Of a stretch of DNA of 64,000 bases, positions 24,339 to 35,840 are shown one piece after another. The stretch spans positions 76,541,393 to 76,605,392 of the forward strand of contig OV884059.1 in NCBI GenBank assembly GCA_930367215.1, written 5' to 3'. The notes beneath the pieces are model-generated. The model was not told where the DNA came from. It worked only from the letters and a program-made list of their open reading frames with translations, and searched no databases. Every line of letters starts with the position of its first letter. The first letter of the stretch is position 1. The DNA is from Pollenia angustigena (lineage: Eukaryota > Arthropoda > Insecta > Diptera > Polleniidae). A program made the position numbers and the translations under genes.

Positions 24339-25760
24339 CTAGTTAAAATTTTCACAGCGCCTTCCTGCAAATGGGATAAGTATTAAAATAAGTTTATCTC
24401 GGAAACTAATACAGCTAGAGTCTCCAAATAATGTACGGTAATTGTTGACATCCACACCAAAATTTGAGTAAATAATGGGCTGGCTTCCAAAAGTAGGCGA
24501 GGAATCTCCCGCATGAATTAAATACTTAAATTCGTGTATATGAAAAACGATAACAGATAACAGAAAGTATCCAAATTTTGCAAGAGCAGCTTCGACATCT
24601 ATATGATTCTTTGAATAATAAATGGCTGCATTAGTAATTGTGGGCGTTGCACCTCCCATTTGAATTAAATACATATTAAAACTCGTATAACTGGGAAACG
24701 ACAGAATACTAAATTTGGAGTATTAAAATTTTGCAAGAGCATCTTTGACATATATGCGAAAAGTTGGATAAGAAACGGGTTCATTGCCAGTTGTAGGCGT
24801 GGCACCTCCCGTATGAATTTAATACTAAAAATCGTATATATGCGAAACTATAGAAGCTCAAAAAGTCATCAGAGTTTTTAAAGGCAACTATGACATGCAT
24901 ATAAACATTTAGGGAAGAAATGGATGAGCTAACCAAAGTGGGCGTGGCACTTCCTCTATGAATTAAATACCACAATGTGTATATTTGGTAAACTATAACA
25001 GGTAGAATCCCGAATTTTTGTAGGAGTAACTTTAGTATCAATATAAATATTTTGGAAAAAAATCGGCGGACTACGAATTGCACTTCCTATATGAAGTAAA
25101 TCTTTGAACTAGATATATATATAATTCAAACATAGGCAAATCACTAATTGTGCGCGTGGCACATTCTGTATGAAGTAAAGAATACAATTCTTATATCTTG
25201 CAAACTATAACAGTCTACAAAATTCGGAAAAAGATGACGTGGTTTCTCCCAATTGAATTTAATACTAAAATTCGTATATCTGAACAAGAGCCATCATATT
25301 TTGCGAGGCAATTTTGATAATCACATAAATTTTTATAGAATAAATGGGTAAAATGCCAATAGTGGGCCTTGAATGGTAACAGCTAAAGTTTCCGAATTTG
25401 GTACAATTTACTTGGTAATCCATATGCAACATCAATCAAAAAGTGGGCGTGATTAGATAGGTAGGCATGGCACAACTATTAATAGTTCTCATGAACGGTA
25501 AGTGTAAAATTTTCCAAATTTGGTACAAATAGAATAGTTATAAATACACATCATCAGTTCAAAATGGGCAAACTTGAATTCCGTATATCTAGAGAAACAA
25601 CACCTATAATTTACAAATTTGGTATAAATAGCTTCATGATAAATGCAGAATATCTGTTAAAAAGTATTGTAGACATAGGGGGCAACTACTATGCAAATTC
25701 CATATAGATTTTTTTTGTAAATGGTGAATGATAACAGTAATACACTTAAAGAAAAATGCT
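24339..25760 (-). repeat. diverged satellite-like array, ~150-bp unit
   Basis: About eight units carry, in order, GTGGGCGTGGCACCTCCC-type sequence, TATGAATTAAATAC, AATTCGTATATCTG, AAACTATAACAG and TTTTGCAAGAGCA. Clear starts lie near 24490, 24637, 24789, 24939, 25080, 25150, 25250 and 25440. Divergence rises towards 25760. Minus-strand frames here are shadows of the repeat. The strand given is arbitrary. Confidence 0.7.
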
Positions 25761-26084
25761 TCATATATTTAATGAATCATTTTCATAAAAAAAATTTCTT
25801 TGGGTTAATTGTTAATCAAAAAATGTAAGATTTCATTATTTCATACATCTAATGTAATATGCCATTAAATTTATGAAAACAAAAATTTTTTATAAAAGCA
25901 ACATATTTCAATAATGCTTTCATAAATTTAAATTTTCATTATGACACTGAAAAATGTCATTATAGTAATAAAACAAAAACTTTCAATCAACGTTGTTATT
26001 GTTTTTATGGACAATTTAATCTCATATTTACGCTTTAAATTGAGTAACAAATATAGTTTTTTTATCCAAAAACTACACTCCCCC
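25761..26084. other. A/T-rich repeat flank
   Basis: Contains repeated ATTTAATGAATCATT- and TCTAATGTAATAT-like words that recur at 26240-26300. This suggests that the SINE at 26085 inserted into a small repeat. Confidence 0.35.
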
Positions 26085-26235
26085 GGTAGGCTAGCTGGTA
26101 GTGAGCTAGTCCATCAGCACCGAGGTGGCGCGATCGATTCCCGCCAGAGACAGAAAAAAAATAAAATCAAATAAGAAAAAATAAAAAAAAAAAATTAAAA
26201 AAAAGAAATAGAAAAAAAATTTTTTTTTTACTTTA
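26085..26235 (+). repeat. tRNA-derived SINE-like copy 2 with A-rich tail
   Basis: TAGGCTAGCTGGTAGTGAGC, then GATCGATTCCCGCCAGAGAC. GATCGATTC fits the pol III B-box. It is followed by an A-rich tail (26153-26220), the structure of a retroposed SINE. It shares head and B-box block with 23652-23740. Confidence 0.65.
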
Positions 26236-26716
26236 TATTCATCCAATGAATAATATTCATAGATCTAATGTAATGTTTCATTAAATACATTTTATTAAAC
26301 AGGTTTCATTGATCCAACGAAGCACTGCATAGGTTCCTTTTTAATGCAATTTTTCATGGGATTAATGTCAAAATTCATTGGTATTTCGAAGAAAATTCTT
26401 TCAGTGTTGTTTTCAAACCTGGTACACATGGCTTCGTTTATAATGCACGAGATCTGTATTAATAAAAAATTACTTATTTTCAAGAGTGCAGCGAAGCGAA
26501 CTGGGTTAAGCTATAGTTATTATAAAAAGAAAACATACAACTTCTTGAAAAATCATTTATAGAAAACCTTTTTGACTAGTTTTAAGTATAGAAAACAATT
26601 TCAATAAGTTTAAAATATAGAAACCCGCTATGACAAGGTTTATATCTGCAGTTAAAAGGAAAAACTGCTTTAATTTTAAGTTAATGGCACCTTTGAGATC
26701 TTTACGTTCAAAAGTG
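26236..26716. other. no gene seen
   Basis: Frames at 26295-26562 on both strands lack recognisable motifs. Confidence 0.4.
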
Positions 26717-27073
26717 CATACCCTGCAAATAATAGGACAAGTCCGTACATGCGTGTAAAATGTAGACCACAAAGGACTAGGTCTAGTCCAAAAGTAAACC
26801 AAACGTATGGAAAAAACATGGTCTATTTAATATTACGATGTCCTAGGGCAGGACCATATACATCAGTTTTGGACTACAAAGGAGCAGTCTTAAAACTTCT
26901 CCATGGTGTACTCAAGAGGATTAGTTTTGAAGTCGTTTAACGAAGACATATCGCCCCCTACAAACACTTTTTAACAATGACATGGTCCATGCTTGCATTA
27001 CATTAGACCAGTCCAGGGAGTAGTCCATTTGATCAAAATGGATGAGGTAGTCCAATATTATTTGCAGAGTATG
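26717..27073 (+). mobile_element. MITE family with TGCAAATAATA ends, copy 2
   Basis: A 357-bp element. The left end CATACCCTGCAAATAATA and the right end TATTATTTGCAGAGTATG differ at one position. Inside, words such as GGACTAGGTCTAGTCC and AGTCC/GGACT recur many times in both orientations. No target duplication can be set and there is no coding. Confidence 0.75.
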
Positions 27074-29285
27074 GACAAAGTACCATTTATTTTGTACGGT
27101 CTTATAGGAAATTATATCAAAATAACATTTAGCTTATCTTCTTTTAATGTGCATCAACATTTGAATTAAAAATTTAAGTCTACTTTCCTGTGACATAAGG
27201 AAAATTTAAAAGCCAATTGCCGTAGGAAAATCCTCTTTTCTCTGTAAAAGGAGTAAATTTTCAAAATTCACCTTTAATGTTTCTTAAAAAGATTTTTATA
27301 TTGAAAACCATTTTCACAATTTCTCTGTATAGAAAATCATTACGGCGGCTTTTCTGTGTATAAAATCTGTTCATAGAACCCGTTTTTTAAAGATTTTCTA
27401 AATAGAAATTTCATTGAGAAGTTGAAATGGCTACAAATAACACCATGTAATTATGTCCCATATAAACAGGCCTTCCGAAAAAGGAATTTAAGAAGCATTA
27501 AATCCAAAAAGTTTTTATTACTGTAATGAATTTTGGTAGAATTTAAGTTTTTTGGCACTAGAAATTGCTCTACAAAGTTTTGTGATAACCGATCCATAAT
27601 TCACAATATGTCCAAAATAAAATCCGCTTCTGAAAATCAATTTAATACATATTGATACAGGCATCGAATCACATTACTGTGAGGAAAGCCAGATTAGCTT
27701 ATAATTTATGTTCGTGTGTTTTTAAATGTGCAAACTTTTGCAACACACATATTTAATATATAACAAAATATGTATCCCCTTATCGTTCCTAAATATATTC
27801 TTCAAAATTTCCAGTACAATTTAATACAATGAAAATTAATTTCTTATAAAAAATTTTATCTGAGTTAATTAAAAATCTTTTAAAAATTTTGCAAAACTTT
27901 AATATAATTAATTATACAATTTTCAAATACATACTTTAATTAGTTTATACAGAAATGAAAATAAGAAAACAATAACTTTTTTACAAAAAGATATCAAGAA
28001 ATCTAAAAGGATGTGTGCTTCTACCTTGTTGTTGTTTAAATTGAAATGAATCATCACAAATGGTGAGATCTAATAAACAAGACAACGTGGAAATTTATGG
28101 AACAATTAAAAAGATTGACTTCCTTAAGAAACAAAGCAAAGAAAAAAGTGTAAAGAAATTAAAAGTTTTCGAAAACATTGGGGGTTGGAATGTGGAGTTC
28201 CTAGCAAAATAAAACATTGAACAAAATAATAATCACAACTAACCATCCATTTCATCGACGTTACACGCGGCCAAAGGAATTAAATATTTATTTAAAATAA
28301 TTTTTGAGGGTTCGAGTTGAACTGGGGAGGGTTTGTTGGGTGGCTTGTATTCGATAGTATTACTTTTCTGAAACTGAAAATTATATTTATAATGCAAAAG
28401 TGAGAATGATGTTTTTACGTAATGGGGTGAGGTAATGAAATTAAATATTATAACGGAAGCTACTGATACGTAATTAACTTTATATACGTTGTACTAATTA
28501 AAAGACAATTTACAAGAGATAAAATTTCCTCAAAGGAAGGAATCTTAGCACAACTACAACAACAGCAGTAGCAGCAGATACAAGATGGAAAAAGTATAAT
28601 AATTATGATTCCTAATGAAAGAAAGCACTACGATGCTCGGAAGAGCAAAGAAAGAGTAAGGAAAACTTTGTTGAAATTTAAAACGACCTGAAGCAATATT
28701 TAACACCTGCTATGACCCTGTTTATTTAACCTTTTAAGCTTTTTAAATTAAAAGGAATATTCTATTCAGCTACAGAAATTTATTTTGTTTCATATTTAAT
28801 AAATATTCTCAGCATGACTAAAGTAGAAACTGTAGGTTGCACATAAATAAAATAAAACAATAATAAAACCTATTGAAGAAATACAAAATTATACTAACTA
28901 TAGAAATATACTACAAAGTAATTACCTAACAAAAAGCGAAATTCATCCTGTTTGTGAATGGATAAAATTTGTAACAGGTATAATTTTCAACGCTTTCTTT
29001 GATTATATTACGAGGATTTCTTAGATTCTCGGCACTTAAAATGTCTACCTCCTCCCACAACTTTTTCAAGTCAGTAAAAAATTTGATACTAAACATTTTG
29101 CTTGCGAGAAAAAAAGAGAAACAATATTTGGAATTTCCGCCGAAATCTTGAAGCGGCTTGAAGCGATTTCGCAGCTGATCATTGACTTATATCCCACAGG
29201 CAGAGTGATATGCAGAGTACGTTAAATAATTTGGTTATCCATTCCAAAAATATTGGCTTGGAAATAAACATCTAAATAAAAAAGG
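27074..29285. other. no gene seen
   Basis: A/T-rich non-coding sequence. A small CAA/CAG-rich patch at 28553-28582 and a phrase near 27590-27640 resembling the copy B repeat (CCGATCCATAATTCACAATA) are the only structure noted. Confidence 0.5.
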
Positions 29286-29289
29286 CCAT

Positions 29290-29745
29290 GTGCACGAATA
29301 ATTCATACATGACGTTGATAACATCAAAATGATGTACGTGGAGAGCTTCTGATACTTGTGGCAACACAAGGCGGCGTGGAAAGAGGTGTACACTATAAAT
29401 TAGGCAAAGCTAGATCAGCTTTTCTGGACGGTTGCACAAGATATGGAGAACGCCATAGATATATATACACACAAAGTTGCAAATATTCAAAGCATGCGTA
29501 AAGACAACTCTGATTTATGGAAGCGAGACATGGCATAAATCAGTCTCAATAATATTAAAATAAAACAAAACACCCATAAAAACGCAAATTATGAGAATAA
29601 AGTTTAAATGGGTAGGCCATACCCTTCGCAAAATTTCGGAAAGCATAACAAAGTAAGCCTTAGAGTGGAACGCTCATGGTAGAAGAGGATGAGGACGATC
29701 AAAGAACATTGATGTTGGAAATTGGCAAAGTTAACATTAGGGAAG
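29290..29745 (+). pseudogene. RTE-like LINE C-terminal relic
   Basis: A broken C-terminal part of a LINE pol protein scattered over frames: VESF (29340), a degraded GG region, LGKARSAF (29401-29425), LQIFKACVKTTLIYGSETW (29476-29535), and FKWVGHTLRKISESITK followed by ALEWNAHGRRG (29605-29695). This order (thumb, YGSETW, WVGHTLR, RGRP-like basic stretch) is that of RTE-like LINEs and matches the better-preserved copy at 37460-39015. At least three stops and several frame changes are present. No 3' tail is visible. Confidence 0.75.
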
Positions 29746-30380
29746 CGATTTCCATGCAAAAGCAAGATTTTTGCCGATAGTCTTAGAGCGATGTCGACCA
29801 ATTATCTTTGCTTATCATTAAATTTGCGTATAAATGGCATCGATTTGTTCTTGCTTATTGTTGCACATTTTGGTGAAAATGCATATTTTTGCATATTCAG
29901 GTCTTAAATGCATATTTTGACATATTTCAATGAGTTTTCTAAATTTCCATATTATAATAAAAGTTTTTAAAAAAAACTTTAAAAACACAAAGAAAACCTT
30001 CCAAAAAAATTTTAAATAAAATAAACAAATTATTTTGGAGCTTTGCTTTAAATACAAGATTTTGACCAAATATCCTTCGATTTTAAACCGATGCAGCACC
30101 TTACATAGCTTAAGTCTTCCTTCCAATGGTCTTAAAAATTTTTATCCAAAACTGTTTCAAGCTACTTTCTTGGCACATGGGTTTTACCGCGTTGCTGAGA
30201 ATTTAGAAGCCAATTCAATAATATTGCAATTTTTATTGAAATGTATGCCTTGATTCCCCTTCCACCACAGCCAGTAGTAACAACATTTTTTAAATTGCAA
30301 GAAGGGCTTGGTATTGGAGCTATAATATTTTTATTGATTTTTTGAGATTTTGCTTTACGATATATTTATATGGACATTTC
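29746..30380. other. no gene seen
   Basis: Contains ATGCATATTTTTGCATATT-like repeats at 29877-29930 and a G+C-richer patch (30050-30290) without recognised coding. Confidence 0.4.
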
Positions 30381-30399
30381 TGCGACCCTATAGAGTATT

Positions 30400-30600
30400 A
30401 TATTCTGGGTTCATATATGAGAAGCGAAGTCTGTGTTCGTTGAAATGGGGCTTTCGAAGACCTAAGATATGATGGGGACCAGGTAGTATAATGTCCTATC
30501 ACATATAGTCCGGATTTGGTTGCTATTAAAATTAGGCCTGATCGGTCCGCAAATGGCAAAATTATGAACAAACACCCACAACTGCCTCTAATTTTACCCA
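30400..30600 (+). repeat. dispersed repeat fragment
   Basis: CTATCACATATAGTCCGGAT and GATCGGTCCGCAAATGGC recur in the same order, diverged, at 48690-48745. It is part of a repeat family related in style to the TTCGGC elements. Confidence 0.5.
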
Positions 30601-30649
30601 TAAATCCCTTTTTTTTTTTGTTTAATATATTTTTTTTATGTAAAGGGTG

Positions 30650-30815
30650 TCCAAATTTGAAAATGTGGTTTCAGCAGGATGGTGTCACTTGCCACACAGC
30701 AAGAAAAACAATTAATATTTTGAAAGAAAAATTTGAAAATCGTATTATTTCTCGTAGAGGAGAGTGAATTAGCCATCAAGATCGTGCGATTTCACACCTT
30801 AATATTTTTTTTTTT
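30650..30815 (+). pseudogene. DD41D mariner catalytic-core fragment
   Basis: A fragment of a rosa-like mariner transposase. LKMWFQQDGVTCHTARKT, then ENRIISRRGE, and after a one-base shift VN*PSRSCDFTP, where the tryptophan codon has become TAG. The second catalytic Asp (QQDG) is kept here, unlike the other copies. Counting as in the 37705 copy, 41 residues separate it from the expected position of the third Asp, which is lost in the T-rich stretch after 30800. No terminal repeats are visible apart from a possible AAGGGTGTCCAA at 30642. Confidence 0.75.
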
Positions 30816-31169
30816 TTGCCTTTTAAATAAAAAAAAATATAACACTTTAAACACGGTTAACAATTTACAAAACTTTTATTTAGAACTAAGTCACTTTAAC
30901 AACCTTAATTTACAGCTTGTATTCATAGCAGAAAACTGCAAAGTCACAATTTTTCTTGATTTATTCATACGCTCAAATTTACATTCACTCTTTGCCTGTA
31001 AAACAAAGTTCAACGTTGGTAATTTTTACATCGTTTCGTACAAATTTGATTTTTGCATGTGTGCGTTTTTATTGAAAGTTCTGTGTTTGCATTTTTGTCG
31101 CAATATAACACAATTGTGTAAATTCAAAAGGCACACATTCTTATACTTTGCATTCAAGGAGTCATTGTC

Positions 31170-31249
31170 CACTCGTCGAGACGCTTTGTTAACATTAACA
31201 ACAATAAACCACTCGATGAGACGCTTTGTTAACATTAACAACAATAACA
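31170..31249 (+). repeat. 40-bp tandem duplication
   Basis: CACTCGTCGAGACGCTTTGT at 31170 and CACTCGATGAGACGCTTTGT at 31210 begin two nearly identical 40-bp units that continue TAACATTAACAACAATAA. Confidence 0.9.
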
Positions 31250-31295
31250 AGAATACATTGTAAATACAGAACTACTGTACTTTTTAAGAAATTAT

Positions 31296-31431
31296 AAAAA
31301 CAAGTAAGAAAGTATAAACATAGATAAATCCATATTTACATGGACACATAACCATGATGTGTTTTTAAATACTGTGGTGTAGGGTATCATATAGTCGGGC
31401 TTGACCGACTATACTTTCTTACTTGTTTTTT
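31296..31431 (-). mobile_element. short foldback, AAACAAGTAAGAAAGTATA ends
   Basis: The left AAACAAGTAAGAAAGTATA and right TATACTTTCTTACTTGTTT are perfect inverted copies. Next to the right end is AGTCGGGCTTGACCGACT, the stem-loop of the TTCGGC repeat families, and GTGTAGGGTAT. This looks like an internally deleted member of that superfamily on the minus strand. Confidence 0.8.
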
Positions 31432-33340
31432 AATGTAAATCTACCAATTTTGGATATATTTATTAATGAAATTCTGTTGAAGAATGTTTCTATATTGCAA
31501 ACATATCAAGCATGAATCTATTTAACCTGCTTTCTGTACATTTTTACATAACAATTTGCTGAATTCTAAAACATCATAGCGCTTTGCAGTCAAAGTTTAC
31601 AATGTATAATCAAGTTGACGATACATAGATTGCTTATTGTGTACGCATCTAAAACTTTGTTGCCGCACCTTGGGACAGTTAAAATTGTAACATTCTACGC
31701 GGTTGCATTTGCAATTAATCAACAAGAGGGTTTAACTCAACATTTACCATTTTTCGGTAGAAGCAAAACAATTTTAAGTTCAATATTAAAGGCATATGAA
31801 AAATAATTTTTAAACCAACCGTTTCTCTATCAAAAAGTAAACGACCAGCACGATATTTTAACAGCGGGTTGATGTGAATATTACTTGTCGATTTTTTCCA
31901 AAAAGTGAAAAAATAAAATTTTTAGTTGATAATCTCTTTTTGATTAAGAGTTTAATCTTTCAAACATAAAATTTTCTGCAACAAACACTCTATTAAAATT
32001 TAACATTTCCGCCACTGAAATAACATTCATGCGAACAAAAACATAAATATAAAAAAATTACCTTTTCCCATTTTAACACAAAACAATATTTAACAAATAA
32101 GAGAATAATTAAAAATAAAATTAAAATCATAAATCTTCGAAAGCAGAAAAGTAATAAACCAAAGCACAAATATTTATTAACTAAAAACGGCAGAATAAAA
32201 TACCCAAACAAATGGCTGAAGGGCCAAACATGTTGGGTGGTTGTGTTAGACGCAACACCTTCTCGTGGAAAACACAACAACAACATCCAAATAGAAGCGT
32301 GTAGTGCATAAATTATGATCTCTAGCTTTATTTTTTAATTTTCCTATGCCACCATTAAAAAAATTTCATTTGACGAACAAATGAAAAAACTACCCGCCTT
32401 AAAGTATGCAACTTGCAATGGCTGAGAAAATATAAAAGTGAATGAGAAAAATGGTTTAGAAGAAAGAGGAAAATGAATCTTGATTATTAAAAAAGCAAGT
32501 TATTATGCAGTTGTATTAAATTATTTTTAACACAACTTTATTACCATCTCCATACTACCTTGGCTTGGCATAATGGTTATTTTCATCCATTAATTCTAAT
32601 TAAAAAGTTATAAAGGATTTGGTTTTTTTTTCTGGCAACTTCTGTTTAAATGAAGAAAATTAGAAATATGTTAATTTTCTAATTTTCTTGTTGAACAAAA
32701 TATTGTGGGATGTAAATATTTTTTTGATTAATGTTTTTAAGTTTGTAATGAATGTTAAGTAAAGAGATTTTTATTTATTAAAAACAACTGCACAGTGGCT
32801 TTAAATTAAAAAAAAATTTGCGATAAATTAATTGTAAGAACCAAACGAAGAACTAAAATGAAATCTGTAAAAATTGTAAAATACACTTTAGTTTATTGCG
32901 GAAGCATTCAAAAGATCCTTAAAGACTGCATATACCATTATGTCGAAGGGTTTCCTTGCATATACAGAACAGTGACTTAAGAGAAGTTCAAATTGGAGCC
33001 TGTAGTTCATAAACGTTGTGCGTGTCTTTCAATAGATCAAAATTTATAAAGAATTGGTAAATATTAGTCAATAGAAAGTTCAACTCCCTTGCTTTCTAAT
33101 TCAAGTGAATGATGTAGGTGGGTAGGATACCTAATCTAGCAAGCTTATTAAAACAATATTATATTGTATCTTCCTGTGCTTTGGGAACATTATAATACTA
33201 AGATAAGCAAAATACAAGAGTTATGTTCATTCTCAAAAGCTATTATTTCAATTTACACCGATTGCGGTATGGCCATCAGTGTAAATTGTTCTACGAGTAG
33301 AAATTAACGCTTATTCTCTAGCTTAATTTGAGCTTATTAA
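31432..33340. other. no gene seen
   Basis: A/T-rich. A 97-codon minus frame at 31993-32286 is hydrophobic only because the strand is T-rich, and I do not call it. Nothing else recognised. Confidence 0.5.
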
Positions 33341-33995
33341 AGTTCCGATGGATTATGTTTACCCATATCACAATATTGGAGAGGGTAATATGCGTTTCTG
33401 CCGATGTGTCTAACGATGTCCTTCCGTCCATTTGTCTGGCTGGTAGGTTTGCTATCAAATGTAAAGTTGTACGCAAAGTATAGCCAGCGAATTTTGGAGT
33501 TTATTTTATGAAATTTGGTGCATAAGTTTAAATTGCCACAAGTACCAAGCTTCTAGAAAATGGTGAGAAACGGTCTATAATTGCACATAGCTGTCATATA
33601 AGCTTCTTTCCGGAGTCGAGTCTTTGAACCCATTAACCATCTTATTATGTTGTTATTAATGGTGTTTTCTTTTCTACAAAAAAATATGACATATTATTTT
33701 AAAAAATGCAATTTGGTGTCTGTTTCTTTAACATTTTACCCCCGAAAAGAGTGAGTTCACCCACCCTTTACGGGAGCAAAATTTTTAAGAAACATACACC
33801 AAATTGAATTTTTTTTTAAATAAAATGTCACATTTTTTGTAGAAAAGAAAACACCATAAGATTACATTTGGTCCATACTTATTTGATTGCAGTCTAAATC
33901 ATCTTACCAAATTTTATTGAAATCGGTTCATATTTGGCATACAAATACTTCTCCCGAAAATAGCTTTTAATGCCTTATCTTCCTTATACAAACTG
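33341..33995 (+). repeat. dispersed repeat carrying a MITE
   Basis: Contains GTCCGTCCATTTGTCTGGCTGG-like sequence and AAATTTTATTGAAATCGGTTC. CTTTCCGGAGTCGAGTCTTT ... CATCTTATTATGTTG matches 39376-39420 in order. It is interrupted by the MITE at 33660-33856. It carries no coding sequence. Confidence 0.5.
33660..33856. mobile_element. TGGTGTTTTC MITE, 197 bp (copy 1)
   Basis: The ends TGGTGTTTTCTTTTCTACA and TGTAGAAAAGAAAACACCA are perfect inverted copies, and almost the whole element folds back. TAA flanks both sides (33657-33659 and 33857-33859). The centre contains CCCGAAAAGAGTG ... CACCCTTTACGGG. A larger relative lies at 58920-59301. Confidence 0.85.
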
Positions 33996-34069
33996 GAATT
34001 GACATAAACATTGGCGCCAGTATCTTTAACGATATCTACTATGTTATGATAAAATATTGTGCTTAACAT

Positions 34070-34285
34070 CTATCTTCCATGTACTCCAATGCAACGCCAG
34101 AGATATCATACAATCCGTGAAAGGTGCCAGATCCTATTGCGGCCAGGAGCGTGACCACCAGTACAGAATAGTGCCAGAGAAGGTGTTATACGTCCTCCTC
34201 TTCCTTTTCGACATCACAGCTATGGCAGTAGTCATAGTTTCCGGTTCCCAGACGCTGCACAGTGGGGTGAATCGCATAAAAGTGG
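34070..34285 (-). pseudogene. LINE C-terminal zinc-knuckle relic
   Basis: The minus strand reads VQRLGTGNYDYCHSCDVEK, EEEDV, stop, HLLWHY. This matches the end of R1/LOA-type LINE proteins, where a Cys-Cys pair, an acidic stretch and HLLCxC form a zinc knuckle. Here the last two cysteines read Trp and Tyr, and the Val-His junction holds a stop, so it is a decayed fragment. No other part of the LINE is recognisable nearby. Confidence 0.6.
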
Positions 34286-34683
34286 TAATAAATCTCGATT
34301 TCCTAAACTAATGTCAGGATTGCAAACTGATGTATGCACGAGTCGTAGAGGAGTACATAGGCTTAAAAAAAATTGGATTTATGAACACGCTGTTAGAATA
34401 CAAAGTAAGAAACATCTCGTCAAAAGTAGCCACCTCAAAGAATTTTACAATTTAAAAGCTTGTTACTTGTGCAAATATTGGCAGATTGCAGTGAATGAAA
34501 CTAAGGATACAGCTAGTATGGAGATAAAGAAATTTCTGTTTAATTCACTATGGCGGCATTTATACGATGTCTTTTCAGACACGTCTGTTGTATTCATTCT
34601 GTTTTGAACATGCTACAAAAAAACCTTCTGCACTTTTACGATGTCTGTCTATTATATTCTAATTGTCTAACTGAGCTACCTTA

Positions 34684-35036
34684 AGGCTAGATTACACTAT
34701 TATACTTTGTATTAATCCATGTCAAAAACTCAAGTAATATGACAAAGTGTGATAGAATGAATGCAATGTGTCACAAAAATGACAAGTATTATGAAAAAAG
34801 TTTGACATCCCATACGACTTCATCGTTTTTTGAAAAATTTCTAAAAAATAATACTTTTCATTGGATCAGGGTTGCATTTTATTTCATGTGTGAGTGTTAA
34901 TACTTTGTGTGATGGTGTGAACACAAACTGTGCATGTTAAATTAGATTTTTTGACAGTCGCAACAAAACTCATTACATTTCTATCTCACAAAGTATTATG
35001 GAATACGTAAGACTTGTGAGATAGTGTAAACTAGCT
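34684..35036. mobile_element. TTA-flanked MITE, 353 bp
   Basis: The ends AGGCTAGATTACACTATTA and its imperfect inverse (GATAGTGTAAACTAGCT) are flanked by TTA at 34681-34683 and 35037-35039. Harbinger-like by target site; no coding. Confidence 0.7.
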
Positions 35037-35038
35037 TT

Positions 35039-35238
35039 AAATAAAAGCGGCAAGCGTCTGTTTTATGTCAAAACTTTTCATTTTCACACAATTTAAACGA
35101 AACAAACCTTTAGAACGCGAATTTAACGTCATACGGCTGGAAAATCTTATTTGATAGATCGCTTGGTCGTTTTATTTTATTGAAAATGTATTGGGAATAG
35201 ATTTTTGATGTTTAAAAAACGCCTTTCGCTCTTGTTTA
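35039..35238. mobile_element. AAACAAGAGCG MITE, ~200 bp
   Basis: The left end AAATAAAAGCGGCAAGCGTC and right end GCCTTTCGCTCTTGTTTA are imperfect inverted copies. The same ends occur inside the hAT element at 61859-62184. It abuts the MITE at 34684-35036, sharing its right-hand A residues. Confidence 0.6.
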
Positions 35239-35560
35239 GGTAGCTCAATAAGTTTTTGTGAAAACTCCCAGGTCACATTTACATATGTGACGCTGAGTGG
35301 CGAACGTGTTTATATTAGATACTCAAATATTTTTAAAAACTTTTTACACATTTAATATGAACTGACATCGAGAATGACTTTAAAAGAATTTTCTATCGAT
35401 AAAGACATGCACGCTTCTTCAGGGAATGGTCGAAAATGGGGAATTTAAAAAAAAAAAAATATTTGTCAAATGTTTATTTAGGGTTGCCAGCAAAATGGCG
35501 ACAAATTAAAATTTTGCTTTAATTTTGGGACACCATTTACAATTAAAAAAATGGCCACAG
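35239..35560. other. no gene seen
   Basis: Non-coding sequence. Confidence 0.4.
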
Positions 35561-35569
35561 CTTAGGTCA

Positions 35570-35840
35570 AATTTGTCAGCAGAGTACCACATAGTCACTC
35601 CTAGAAGGGCAAAATGAAGGACAGACTCCATTAATTTTTCCCTTCCGCCATTTTTCTCCAACACACTTAACCCTTATCTTCATTCGTTAAGGAGGCTCCC
35701 ATAAAAAGCTTATGGAATTTAAAAAAAAAATTGGCCCCACAGCTCAAACAATGCTCCTAGATGGGTGAAATGAATGACCGACCATATTCCATATTTCGGC
35801 CCCAACATTTGTTTCAAACATAACTACCCGCTTTCTCCAA
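35570..35840 (+). repeat. two diverged direct repeats, ~188 bp apart
   Basis: ACTCCTAGAAGGGCAAAATGAAGGACAGAC near 35598 and GCTCCTAGATGGGTGAAATGAATGACCGAC near 35753 are diverged copies, each preceded by a GGCC..CACAGCT word and followed by a TTCC/GGCC word. Probably a dispersed repeat related to 43390-43500. Confidence 0.45.

Noticed and set aside
23652..26155. Functional tRNA genes
   Set aside because: The B-box is present, but the acceptor stem and D-arm do not fold cleanly and the sequence is repeated with an A-rich tail, which fits SINEs.
31993..32286. Hydrophobic 97-codon minus frame as a membrane protein
   Set aside because: T-rich DNA gives Phe/Leu-rich translations; no domain or start context supports it.
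34057..34607. Two adjoining plus-strand frames of 84 and 98 codons
   Set aside because: The first is the antisense shadow of a LINE zinc-knuckle relic. The second has no recognisable motif.
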